Notes under the pieces: generated by a model
What the model saw: the letters and a program-made list of their open reading frames with translations, nothing else
The model's database searches: none
Told to the model about the DNA's origin: nothing
NCBI RefSeq assembly: GCF_004153685.1
Contig: NZ_SDQD01000002.1
Location: 868,001-932,000, forward strand
Source of the DNA: Pollutimonas harenae
GTDB taxonomy: Bacteria; Pseudomonadota; Gammaproteobacteria; Burkholderiales; Burkholderiaceae_B
DNA: 64,000 nucleotides
Direction: 5' to 3'
Shown here: in pieces, positions 1-7,058 of the stretch
How positions within the stretch are numbered: position 1 is the stretch's first letter
Layout of the letters: every line of letters starts with the position of its first letter
Made by a program: the position numbers and the translations under genes

Positions 1-694
1 AAGGCATGATGCTCTCGCCCACAATGACCGCCGCCAGACCAATCACTATGGTGCCTATGCCCATTGAGATATCGGCGCCGCCCTGTGATTGAGCGAACAA
101 GGCTCCAGCCAGTGCACACAATGCATTGGAAATAGCCATGCCTGCCAGCACCCTGTTTCCGGTGGCAACGCCCTGCGAGCGAGCCATACGCGGATTCGAA
201 CCAGTAGCCCGCATCGCCAGACCGGCTTTGGTGGAAAAATACCAGTCGAGTGCAAACTTGATAATGATGACCAACACCAGCAGAAGCAGAGGACGAACGA
301 TGTAGTCGCTGATGCCCTCCGGCTGCAAGATGGTAAATACCGTAGGTTCGGTTATAAGCGGTACATTGGGGCGCCCCATGATGCGCAGATTGATGGAATA
401 CAACGCAATCATCATCAGAATGCTGGCCAGCAAATCCATGATCTTTAGCCTGACATTCAGCCATCCTGTGATCATGCCGGCAATTGCGCCGGCAAGGGCT
501 GCAACCAAGGTGGACGTAAACGGGTCCATGCCCATACTGATCAGCGTGGCGGCCACCGCCCCACCCAGAGGAAAGCTGCCGTCAACCGTCAGGTCGGGAA
601 AGCGCAGCACCCGGAAAGAAATAAATACCCCGAGCGCAACCAAGCCGAAGACCAGGCCAATTTCAAGCGCACCCCATAAAGAATAAATAGACAT
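1..694 (-). CDS. ABC transporter permease, TrpY-like (partial, cut by window edge)
   Basis: This reading frame stays open from an ATG at 692-694 to the left edge, giving about 231 residues with no stop; the C-terminus lies outside the window. It reads as a multi-pass inner-membrane permease of the branched-chain-amino-acid-like class, with an N-terminal LRFPDLTVDGSFPLGG motif typical of permeases paired with TrpX/DUF534 binding proteins. The binding-protein gene lies 103 nt upstream on the same strand, so the two form one importer operon, and an ATPase gene probably follows outside the window. The substrate is not readable from sequence; tryptophan or another aromatic compound is suggested only by family analogy. 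Confidence 0.88.
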   Translation of the reverse strand, partial: MSIYSLWGALEIGLVFGLVALGVFISFRVLRFPDLTVDGSFPLGGAVAATLISMGMDPFTSTLVAALAGAIAGMITGWLNVRLKIMDLLASILMMIALYSINLRIMGRPNVPLITEPTVFTILQPEGISDYIVRPLLLLVLVIIIKFALDWYFSTKAGLAMRATGSNPRMARSQGVATGNRVLAGMAISNALCALAGALFAQSQGGADISMGIGTIVIGLAAVIVGESIMP

Positions 695-721
695 TGTTCT
701 GATTCAGTGTAGCTAAAATAG

Positions 722-758
722 AAGCAGGCGGGCTGTGTAGGCAACAACCCGCCTGCTT
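722..758 (-). terminator. Intercistronic hairpin between binding-protein and permease genes
   Basis: An 11-bp perfect inverted repeat (arms AAGCAGGCGGG at 722-732 and CCCGCCTGCTT at 748-758) with a 15-nt loop lies between the binding-protein stop and the permease start. No long U-tract follows on the minus strand. It looks more like an mRNA-stabilising or partial attenuating stem that keeps binding-protein expression above permease expression than a full terminator. Confidence 0.6.
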
Positions 759-797
759 TAATCTGTGCGGCGATTTTAATCGGCAAGCACTAAGATT

Positions 798-1766
798 TTA
801 CTCGACAACCTGCGTGGCCGACTTGACGAAGTCTTCAGACAGCGAAATGCCCTGTTTTTCAGCAGCGCCCGGATTCACGTAGAGCTCAAGCTTGTCGCTG
901 GTTTCGGAAGGCAGGTCGCCCGGCTTTGCGCCTTTGAGAATCTTGATAACCATTTTGCCGGTCTGCAGGCCCAGGTCTTTGTAGTTGACACCCAGGGCGG
1001 CAATGGCTCCGCGCTTGACGCTATCAGTGTCGGAGGCAATCAAGGGAATATCAGCATCGTTGCCGACTTTAACCAGGGCCTCGTAGGCCGACACCACGTT
1101 GTTGTCGGTGTTTGTGTAGATGACGTCGACTTTGCCAACCAGGCTGCGTGCGGCCGCGCCCACATCTACTGTGCGTGCAGCAGTTGCTTCGACCAGCGTC
1201 ATGCCAGCCTCGGGCAGGAGCTTGCGCATCTGCTCGACGACAACAACCGAATTGGCTTCGCCAGGGTTGTACACCATACCCACGCGTTTACCTTCAGGTA
1301 CGACCTTCTTGATGAGATCGACTTGTTTTTCAAGGGCCAGGCTGTCGGAAACACCAGTGACATTGGTGCCCGAGGCCTCCATGGACGGCACCAACTGCGC
1401 CGCTACGGGATCAGTGACCGCCGAATAAACTACAGGTATGGTTTTGGTGGCGGCAACCACGGCCTGGGCCGATGGTGTGGCGATGGCGACAATGACGTCG
1501 GGATTGTCACCGACAAACTTGCGTGCTATTTGCCCCGCTATGGCGGTGTTGCCCTGCGCCGTCTGGAATTCCCAATCAAGCCCTTTGGCTTCGGTGTAAC
1601 CAGCTTCGGTGAGTGCCTGCAGGACACCATCGCGGATGGAGTCCAGGGCCGGATGCTCGACGATGGACGTGACTGCCACCGATTGCGCCATGACCGGCGT
1701 ATGAGCCAAGGCGCCCAGAATCGCCGCAGTGCCTAGAGCCAACTTGGCAGAGTTGCTAAACCTCAT
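798..1766 (-). CDS. ABC transporter substrate-binding protein, TrpX/DUF534 family
   Basis: A 322-residue periplasmic binding protein of the family that includes TrpX. A signal peptide ends at about residue 27 (APVMA-like end followed by QS), then a two-lobed type-I periplasmic fold with motifs such as VAIATPSAQA and VYSAVTDPVAA characteristic of this family. An AAGGAG ribosome site sits 7 nt before the ATG. It would capture the ligand for the permease encoded directly downstream. The ligand cannot be assigned: aromatic amino acids are known for TrpX, but most family members are uncharacterised. Confidence 0.88.
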   Translation of the reverse strand: MRFSNSAKLALGTAAILGALAHTPVMAQSVAVTSIVEHPALDSIRDGVLQALTEAGYTEAKGLDWEFQTAQGNTAIAGQIARKFVGDNPDVIVAIATPSAQAVVAATKTIPVVYSAVTDPVAAQLVPSMEASGTNVTGVSDSLALEKQVDLIKKVVPEGKRVGMVYNPGEANSVVVVEQMRKLLPEAGMTLVEATAARTVDVGAAARSLVGKVDVIYTNTDNNVVSAYEALVKVGNDADIPLIASDTDSVKRGAIAALGVNYKDLGLQTGKMVIKILKGAKPGDLPSETSDKLELYVNPGAAEKQGISLSEDFVKSATQVVE

Positions 1767-1911
1767 GGAATGCTCCTTAACGAATGACGGAAGGCACGAA
1801 GTTCGTGCCAGAGATGGGCGTTAGTCTAACTCGTTAAAGACCCAAATGCCTAAAGGGATATCCCTTTATTCGATACAAGCACATGGGGGCATGCTCAGTC
1901 GGTGTCTGCAG

Positions 1912-2715
1912 CTATACCGTCATTGATCGACCTGGTCTCTGGGATAACAACTCCCTCGCCCAGCGACGTCCCGGCAAACCGTATTTGGATTCCACATCTT
2001 CGGCGCGCAGCAGAAACTCGCGAGCCGTCACATCCAGCAAAGGCCCCTTGAAGGCAAGCACTATGCGATTGCCGGCATCGATCTCGGGCAGCTCCAGCAC
2101 CCGGCCATCAAAAGCCTCGCGGATATTCCGGATGTTGGGTGCAAAGCTGGCATGATCACCAAATAAATTTACCACCATGATGCCGGTGTCGGCCAGGCTG
2201 CGGAAACAGCCTTGGTAAAACTCCGGCGAGTCGCGCACAGGCCCCTGCGCGTGCGCATCATACAAATCAACCATGAGCGTTGTGCATCGCCCGATATTGC
2301 GACTTTCTTCGACCCAGCGGCCGGCATCGCAATGATCTATGCTGGATCGCTGCGATTCCGGCAAGCGGAAATAAGCACGGCACACGGCCGTGACAGCAGG
2401 ATTCCACTCGACAGTCACCACCGATGCCGAGGTGTACTTGAGCGTGTACCGGAGCAAAGAACCCGCACCCAGACCGAGAATACCTACCGTATCAGCCTTG
2501 GTAGGCTCCAGAAACAGCAACCAGGCCATCATTTGTTGCGTATAGGCCAGCACCAGCTCGGCTGGCTTGGCTATCTGCATTGCTCCCTGTACCCATTCAG
2601 TACCAAAGTGCAAATAGCGTATGCCGTCCAGCTCAGACAGGCTGGGCTCGTCGTCTTCCGACGGTCCGCTGAGCTCAAACACGTTCGAAGATCGCCGCAA
2701 TGCCCTGCCCACCAC
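1912..2715 (-). CDS. Spermidine-synthase-like methyltransferase-fold protein
   Basis: Up to 267 residues with a Rossmann core (VGILGLGAGSLLRY about residues 78-91, then VVTVEWNPAVTAVC), as in spermidine/spermine synthases and related SAM-binding proteins. Bordetella-type genomes carry such a protein annotated as spermidine synthase-like; an aminopropyltransferase activity is not proven by sequence. The start is ambiguous: the frame opens with GTG at 2715, right after an in-frame TAG and inside the thiolase gene, and a second GTG at 2682 overlaps the thiolase stop by only a few bases. The 2682 start would remove 11 residues. It is probably translationally coupled to the thiolase. Confidence 0.75.
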   Translation of the reverse strand: MVGRALRRSSNVFELSGPSEDDEPSLSELDGIRYLHFGTEWVQGAMQIAKPAELVLAYTQQMMAWLLFLEPTKADTVGILGLGAGSLLRYTLKYTSASVVTVEWNPAVTAVCRAYFRLPESQRSSIDHCDAGRWVEESRNIGRCTTLMVDLYDAHAQGPVRDSPEFYQGCFRSLADTGIMVVNLFGDHASFAPNIRNIREAFDGRVLELPEIDAGNRIVLAFKGPLLDVTAREFLLRAEDVESKYGLPGRRWARELLSQRPGRSMTV

Positions 2716-3856
2716 CTATGCACATAGTGACCAGCGCATACCTGCCCTGGATTCGGTTCAACTCGTGCAAAGCCTTGACGGTGATAATGGCTCCGGTGGC
2801 TCCTATGGGGTGACCAAGGCTGATGCCACTGCCGTTGGGGTTGACCTTGGCAGGGTCCATTTCAAGACCTTTGATCACAGCGCATGCTTGCGCCGCAAAA
2901 GCTTCATTGGCCTCAATCACGTCCATCTGGTCTATGCTCAGCCCAGCCTTTTCCAGTGCAATACGCGTAGCAGGCACCGGGCCTATGCCCATGTATTTAG
3001 GGTCAACGCCAGCATGGCCGTAAGAAATCAGCTTGGCCATAGGCGCCAATCCTCTGGCCTGGGCCTGGCGGGCTGTCATGAGCAGTACGGCTCCGGCGCC
3101 ATCGTTCAGGCCCGAGGCATTGCCCGCCGTGACCGTGCCGTTTTCTTTGAGAAAAACCGGCTTGAGCTTGTTGAAGTTCTCGGCTGTTGCGCCCATGCGC
3201 ACATGCTCGTCGGTATCGAACACCACCTCACCACGACGCGTTTTCTGCACGATGGGAACTATCTGTTCCTTGAAATAGCCTTGCGTGATCGCCGCTTCGG
3301 CGCGCTGGTGGGACAAGAGGGCCAGAGCATCCTGCTCTTCGCGACTGATGGAGTATTTCTTGGCCACGTTTTCGGCGGTCACACCCATGTGCGTGTTTTC
3401 GAAGGGATCAGCCAGAGCCCCCGTCATCATGTCGACCATGGCGCTATTGCCCATGCGCGCGCCCCAGCGATGCGCGGGAACACTATACGGTGCGCGGCTC
3501 ATGCTTTCAGCGCCACCAGCGATCGCCACCTCGACGTCTCCGAGCATGAGGGATTGGGCGGCTGACACAATGGCCTGCAAGCCAGACCCACATAGGCGGT
3601 TGACATTGAAAGCGGGTGTTTCATGAGTAACGCCGGCCTGCACCGATGCAACCCGTGATAGATACATATCGCGCGGTTCAGTATTGATGACATGACCAAA
3701 CACCACATGGCCGACATCCGCTGCGGGAACATTGCTGCGATCCAGAACGGCCCTGACAACCGTCGCACCCAAATCGCAAGGAGGTACATCTTTCAAGCCT
3801 CCACCAAAGTCTCCGATAGCCGTGCGGCAGGCTCCTACTACAACGACGTCTTCCAT
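2675..3856 (-). CDS. Acetyl-CoA acyltransferase (beta-ketothiolase)
   Basis: A 393-residue thiolase II, the normal family length. The acylated nucleophile is Cys89 in NRLCGSGLQA; the GHPIGATGA histidine motif and the second active cysteine in CIGGGQG are present near the C-terminus. It catalyses reversible condensation of acetyl-CoA with acyl-CoA, serving beta-oxidation, acetoacetyl-CoA formation or polyhydroxyalkanoate precursor supply. No PHA synthase or reductase gene is adjacent, so the pathway is open. The downstream spermidine-synthase-like frame overlaps its 3' end. Confidence 0.93.
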   Translation of the reverse strand: MEDVVVVGACRTAIGDFGGGLKDVPPCDLGATVVRAVLDRSNVPAADVGHVVFGHVINTEPRDMYLSRVASVQAGVTHETPAFNVNRLCGSGLQAIVSAAQSLMLGDVEVAIAGGAESMSRAPYSVPAHRWGARMGNSAMVDMMTGALADPFENTHMGVTAENVAKKYSISREEQDALALLSHQRAEAAITQGYFKEQIVPIVQKTRRGEVVFDTDEHVRMGATAENFNKLKPVFLKENGTVTAGNASGLNDGAGAVLLMTARQAQARGLAPMAKLISYGHAGVDPKYMGIGPVPATRIALEKAGLSIDQMDVIEANEAFAAQACAVIKGLEMDPAKVNPNGSGISLGHPIGATGAIITVKALHELNRIQGRYALVTMCIGGGQGIAAIFERV

Positions 3857-3935
3857 ATGTGGTCTCCGTGAATCTGAATTGAGAATTTACCCATTCATAT
3901 TACCGCAGCGCAGCATTTACATGCTTGTGCTGCAC

Positions 3936-3977
3936 AAAAAAAAAACGGCAAAGCGCGTGGCTTTGCCGTTTTTTTTT
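3936..3977 (-). terminator. Bidirectional intrinsic terminator
   Basis: A nine-base-pair stem (CGGCAAAGC, 3946-3954, pairing with 3960-3968) with a five-base loop is flanked by ten A on the left and nine T on the right. It is a textbook Rho-independent terminator in either direction. It lies 21 nt after the stop of the small minus-strand gene at 3998-4141 and would end that transcript before the thiolase operon. Confidence 0.92.
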
Positions 3978-3997
3978 CAGAATTCAATCAGGCTGGA

Positions 3998-4141
3998 TCA
4001 ATCCTGGGATTCTTTAGACTGGGCGGGCTGCTTTGCATCATCGGCGCGTTTTTCAACTTTATCGTCTGTTGTGCCAGGTGCTACCCAGTTAAGTGGTTCA
4101 ATTACGAAAGGCTGCTTTTTTGCAGTCGGTTTAGTTGCCAT
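3998..4141 (-). CDS. Small hypothetical protein, 47 residues
   Basis: A short ATG frame encoding 47 residues that start MATKPTAKKQPFVIEPLNW and end in a hydrophilic, charged tail (EKRADDAKQPAQSKESQD). An AAGGAG site lies 6 nt before the ATG, and a strong intrinsic terminator follows the stop, so the unit looks like a complete monocistronic gene. There is no signal peptide or membrane segment. The N-terminus is lysine-rich, the middle hydrophobic, and the tail probably disordered. I do not recognise the family. Confidence 0.72.
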   Translation of the reverse strand: MATKPTAKKQPFVIEPLNWVAPGTTDDKVEKRADDAKQPAQSKESQD

Positions 4142-4264
4142 GTTGAACTCCTTATTGCATTACAAAAGGCGCACCGCGCGCCTTCGTACTCTTTTAGGGT
4201 ACCCTATTGGCAGAAATAAATCCAATTTACTCAATAACTTACACATAAACATAACGGGAATCAC

Positions 4265-5053
4265 GTGAAGCTAGCAACATGGAACGTCAACTCGCTGAAA
4301 GTACGCCTGCCGCAAGTGCTGGACTGGCTGGAAAACTCACCTGTAGAGGCACTGTGCTTGCAGGAACTGAAACTGGCTGATGACAAGTTCCCTATCGATG
4401 CATTTACCGAGGTCGGATACCAGGCTTGCTGGGCCGGTCAGAAAACCTATAACGGGGTAGCCATCATCACGAAAACGGCGGGGACCGACATACAGCGCAA
4501 TCTGCCAAACTTCGAAGACCACCAACAACGCATTATTGCTACAACGCTACCCAGCCCGGCAGGTGATATCCGGGTGGTCAGCGCCTACTGTCCCAACGGG
4601 CAAGCAGTTGGCAGTGACAAGTACGAATACAAACTCAAGTGGTTTATGGCTTTGCAAGAGTGGTTGCGCCAAGAACTGGAGCGCTATCCCCGCCTGGCTG
4701 TTTTGGGTGACTATAACGTTGCTCCACATGACGAAGACGTACACGACCCCAAAAAATGGGAAGGCGACATATTGGTATCCGAGCCCGAGCGAGCCGCGTT
4801 CAATGCCTTGCTATCACTGGGATTCACCGACTCGTTCCGCGAGTTCGAGCAAGAGGATAAATCGTTTACCTGGTGGGACTACCGCCGCTTTGCTTTCCGC
4901 CGTAATGCGGGCCTGCGCATAGATCATGTTTTGTTATCAGACGCGTTAAAACGCTACTGCTCGGCATGCACCATCGACAAGAGCCCCAGAGGCAATGAGC
5001 AACCATCAGACCACACACCTGTGGTCGCAACGCTGGATTTCCAATGCGCCTGA
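4265..5053 (+). CDS. xthA: Exodeoxyribonuclease III
   Basis: A 262-residue member of the exonuclease III/AP endonuclease family. The metal-binding glutamate Glu34 sits in CLQELK; LGDYNVAPHDEDVHD carries the catalytic Asp/Asn pair and PSDHTPVVA the catalytic Asp-His near the end. It cleaves DNA at abasic sites and degrades 3' ends in base-excision repair. The start is GTG (4265-4267), immediately giving the conserved KLATWNVNSL beginning. The upstream ribosome site is weak (CGGGA). Confidence 0.95.
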   Translation: MKLATWNVNSLKVRLPQVLDWLENSPVEALCLQELKLADDKFPIDAFTEVGYQACWAGQKTYNGVAIITKTAGTDIQRNLPNFEDHQQRIIATTLPSPAGDIRVVSAYCPNGQAVGSDKYEYKLKWFMALQEWLRQELERYPRLAVLGDYNVAPHDEDVHDPKKWEGDILVSEPERAAFNALLSLGFTDSFREFEQEDKSFTWWDYRRFAFRRNAGLRIDHVLLSDALKRYCSACTIDKSPRGNEQPSDHTPVVATLDFQCA

Positions 5054-5126
5054 TGTTATTTACATTTTGATACCCGCCTACCCGTTTCTCTTGGTAATGT
5101 AACGCAAACTTCACAGGATGAATCGT

Positions 5127-5789
5127 ATGGCGCAGCGGGTGTTGGGTTTGGGGCGTGCGAGGCGCGTATCGGGTTATTTGAAAAAAATGGTTCCGGGTGC
5201 TTTTCTTCAGGAGTTCTTCGCCCAGCCAGGCATCGTAGGTGCTATCTGTCCCAGCTCCCCCTTCCTCGCCCACCGCATGGCCCGGGAAGTAAGCCATATC
5301 AAAGACGGGTTGATTATCGAGTTGGGGCCGGGGACGGGCGTCGTAACCAAGGCCCTGCTTAAACAAGGGGTTGCTCCGGAGCGTCTGCTGGTACTTGAGT
5401 ATTCAAATCGATTCGTGCAGCGTCTGCGCCGACAATTTCCCCTGGTCAACATCGTGCACGGCAATGCGGCCGATTTGTGCAGGATTGTTCCCGCCGGCAC
5501 CAAAGTGTCCGCCATTGTCTCCAGTCTGCCTTTATGCTCCTTGCCTGAACCGCTCATGCAGTCAATCGTGCAACAATGGCGGGAACTACTACATGACTCG
5601 GGCGTAGCTGTACAGTTCACGTACAATCTGCACAGACCTGCTTGGCACAAGCATGTGCAGGGCGTGCAAACCGGCTCCAGCATAGTTTGGGGCAATCTGC
5701 CTCCCGCCCGGGTATCCACTTTCTCGTTTCACACTCACAAGCTTTCTTCACCGCACCATGAGCACCCACCCGCAGAGCACCCCGGTTGA
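5127..5789 (+). CDS. SAM-dependent methyltransferase, phospholipid N-methyltransferase-like
   Basis: About 220 residues. The Rossmann glycine motif IIELGPGTGVVT is followed by a conserved acidic residue in LLVLEYSNRF and a SSLPLCSLP segment, a pattern shared by phosphatidylethanolamine N-methyltransferases of the PmtA type and rRNA dimethylase relatives. The N-terminus (SGYLKKMVPGAFLQEFFAQPGI) fits the phospholipid group. ATG 5127 is chosen because AGGA lies 8 nt upstream; an ATG at 5118 would add three residues. The stop overlaps the next frame by 32 nt. The true substrate is uncertain. Confidence 0.75.
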   Translation: MAQRVLGLGRARRVSGYLKKMVPGAFLQEFFAQPGIVGAICPSSPFLAHRMAREVSHIKDGLIIELGPGTGVVTKALLKQGVAPERLLVLEYSNRFVQRLRRQFPLVNIVHGNAADLCRIVPAGTKVSAIVSSLPLCSLPEPLMQSIVQQWRELLHDSGVAVQFTYNLHRPAWHKHVQGVQTGSSIVWGNLPPARVSTFSFHTHKLSSPHHEHPPAEHPG

Positions 5790-6093
5790 TACCCTTGAAC
5801 ACGGCCTGGTTCTTGATGTTGTCATTGAAGACCTGCAGTTCAGGGCTTACGTGGTCATCAGTGAGCCCGACATCAACCTGGTCGCCGACTTCGTGCCGGC
5901 GGAGCAATTCGAACAGGATGGCGACGTACACGTCACCGCCATCAGCCATCCCGATGAAGCACGCACTCAAATTCAGGATATCGCCTTCAATATGAATCTG
6001 GGCGATGCAGCCGTGTTTTTGTGTGGCAACGAGCAGATATACCGGCACACGCTCGAAGAGCTTGGACAGCAAGCTGCCAGCCAGCTCAACTAA
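5758..6093 (+). CDS. Hypothetical acidic protein, 111 residues
   Basis: An acidic, probably cytosolic protein of 111 residues with no recognised domain, signal peptide or membrane segment. It has strong G/C at third codon positions like its neighbours, which supports real coding. It starts inside the 3' end of the methyltransferase gene and ends 79 nt before gmk. There is no clear ribosome site, so translation is probably coupled to the upstream gene. A 185-codon frame on the opposite strand covers the same bases but looks like a shadow. Confidence 0.62.
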   Translation: MSTHPQSTPVDTLEHGLVLDVVIEDLQFRAYVVISEPDINLVADFVPAEQFEQDGDVHVTAISHPDEARTQIQDIAFNMNLGDAAVFLCGNEQIYRHTLEELGQQAASQLN

Positions 6094-6172
6094 GGTGTCG
6101 TTTACCGGCGCTAGCCACTGATACCGTTCTTTTGCTATTCTTGCCGCTTGCGCATATTTTGTAACTCTTATC

Positions 6173-6808
6173 ATGTCGTCTTATTCTGGCAATATTTTTA
6201 TGGTGGTAGCCCCCAGCGGCGCGGGCAAATCCAGCCTGGTCAATGCCCTGCTGGCCGAAGATCCCACTCTAGTGCTCTCCATATCGTGCACAACCCGCGA
6301 CCCTCGCCCAGGCGAAGAAGCCGATAAACACTACCGCTTTGTCAGCCATGATCAATTCAAGGCACTACAGCAACAGAAAGCCTTGCTGGAATGGGCCGAG
6401 GTACACGGCAACTACTACGGCACGCCCCGCGACCGCATCGATCTGGCGCTAGCTCAAGGCCAGGACGTTTTGCTCGAAATTGATTGGCAAGGCGCGCGCC
6501 AGGTACGTGAGCATTTTCCCCAGGCAGTCGGCATTTTTATATTGCCTCCATCAATCCAGGCCCTGGAATCTCGCCTGACCAAACGCGGGCAAGATGCACC
6601 ACAGGTCATTTCTCGCCGATTACTGGCCGCCGGCAGCGAGATGTCACACGCCTCAGAGTGCCAATATGTTATTATTAATCAAGAATTTAGCCTTGCCTTA
6701 CAGCAATTGGCTCAAATTGTTGCCGCCACACGCTTGCGCTATGCCACACAAGCGCAGCGCCACGCAGAACTCTTTTCACAATTGGGTATCAGCAAAACTG
6801 TTGCCTGA
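6173..6808 (+). CDS. gmk: Guanylate kinase
   Basis: A 211-residue guanylate kinase of normal length. The P-loop APSGAGKS lies at residues 13-20; the GMP-binding stretch [11 protein letters not shown] and the [13 protein letters not shown] motif follow. It phosphorylates GMP or dGMP to the diphosphate using ATP. Together with rpoZ and spoT downstream it forms the conserved proteobacterial gmk-rpoZ-spoT string, linking guanine nucleotide supply with (p)ppGpp metabolism. Confidence 0.97.
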   Translation: MSSYSGNIFMVVAPSGAGKSSLVNALLAEDPTLVLSISCTTRDPRPGEEADKHYRFVSHDQFKALQQQKALLEWAEVHGNYYGTPRDRIDLALAQGQDVLLEIDWQGARQVREHFPQAVGIFILPPSIQALESRLTKRGQDAPQVISRRLLAAGSEMSHASECQYVIINQEFSLALQQLAQIVAATRLRYATQAQRHAELFSQLGISKTVA

Positions 6809-6839
6809 TCCCTCTAACTACTTAATCCATAGGTAAAAA

Positions 6840-7043
6840 ATGGCTCGCATTACTGTTGAAGACTGCCTGGCGCAGATACCCAACCGCTTTAACCTGACTC
6901 TGGCCGCTACTTATCGCGCACGCGAACTGGCACAGGGCCACGAACCTCGCCTCGACAGCAAAGACAAGCCCACCGTCACCGCCCTACGTGAAATAGCCGC
7001 TGGTGTAACCGGCCTGGAAATGCTGCGCAAAGTTCCAACCTGA
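6840..7043 (+). CDS. rpoZ: DNA-directed RNA polymerase omega subunit
   Basis: A 67-residue omega subunit starting [19 protein letters not shown], the standard betaproteobacterial form. The conserved ATYRARELA helix is present. Omega assists folding of the beta' subunit and forms part of a (p)ppGpp site on RNA polymerase. It lies 31 nt after gmk and 15 nt before spoT on the same strand. Confidence 0.97.
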   Translation: MARITVEDCLAQIPNRFNLTLAATYRARELAQGHEPRLDSKDKPTVTALREIAAGVTGLEMLRKVPT

Positions 7044-7058
7044 TCATCCGGGGCGGCT

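Noticed and set aside
2621-3565. 314-codon plus-strand frame opposite the thiolase gene
   Set aside because: It lies wholly antisense to well-supported coding sequence, has no recognisable domain and is the expected shadow of a G/C-rich third position.
5617-6174. 185-codon minus-strand frame upstream of gmk
   Set aside because: It is antisense to the methyltransferase end and the 111-codon acidic frame, which has the better codon pattern; no domain is recognisable.
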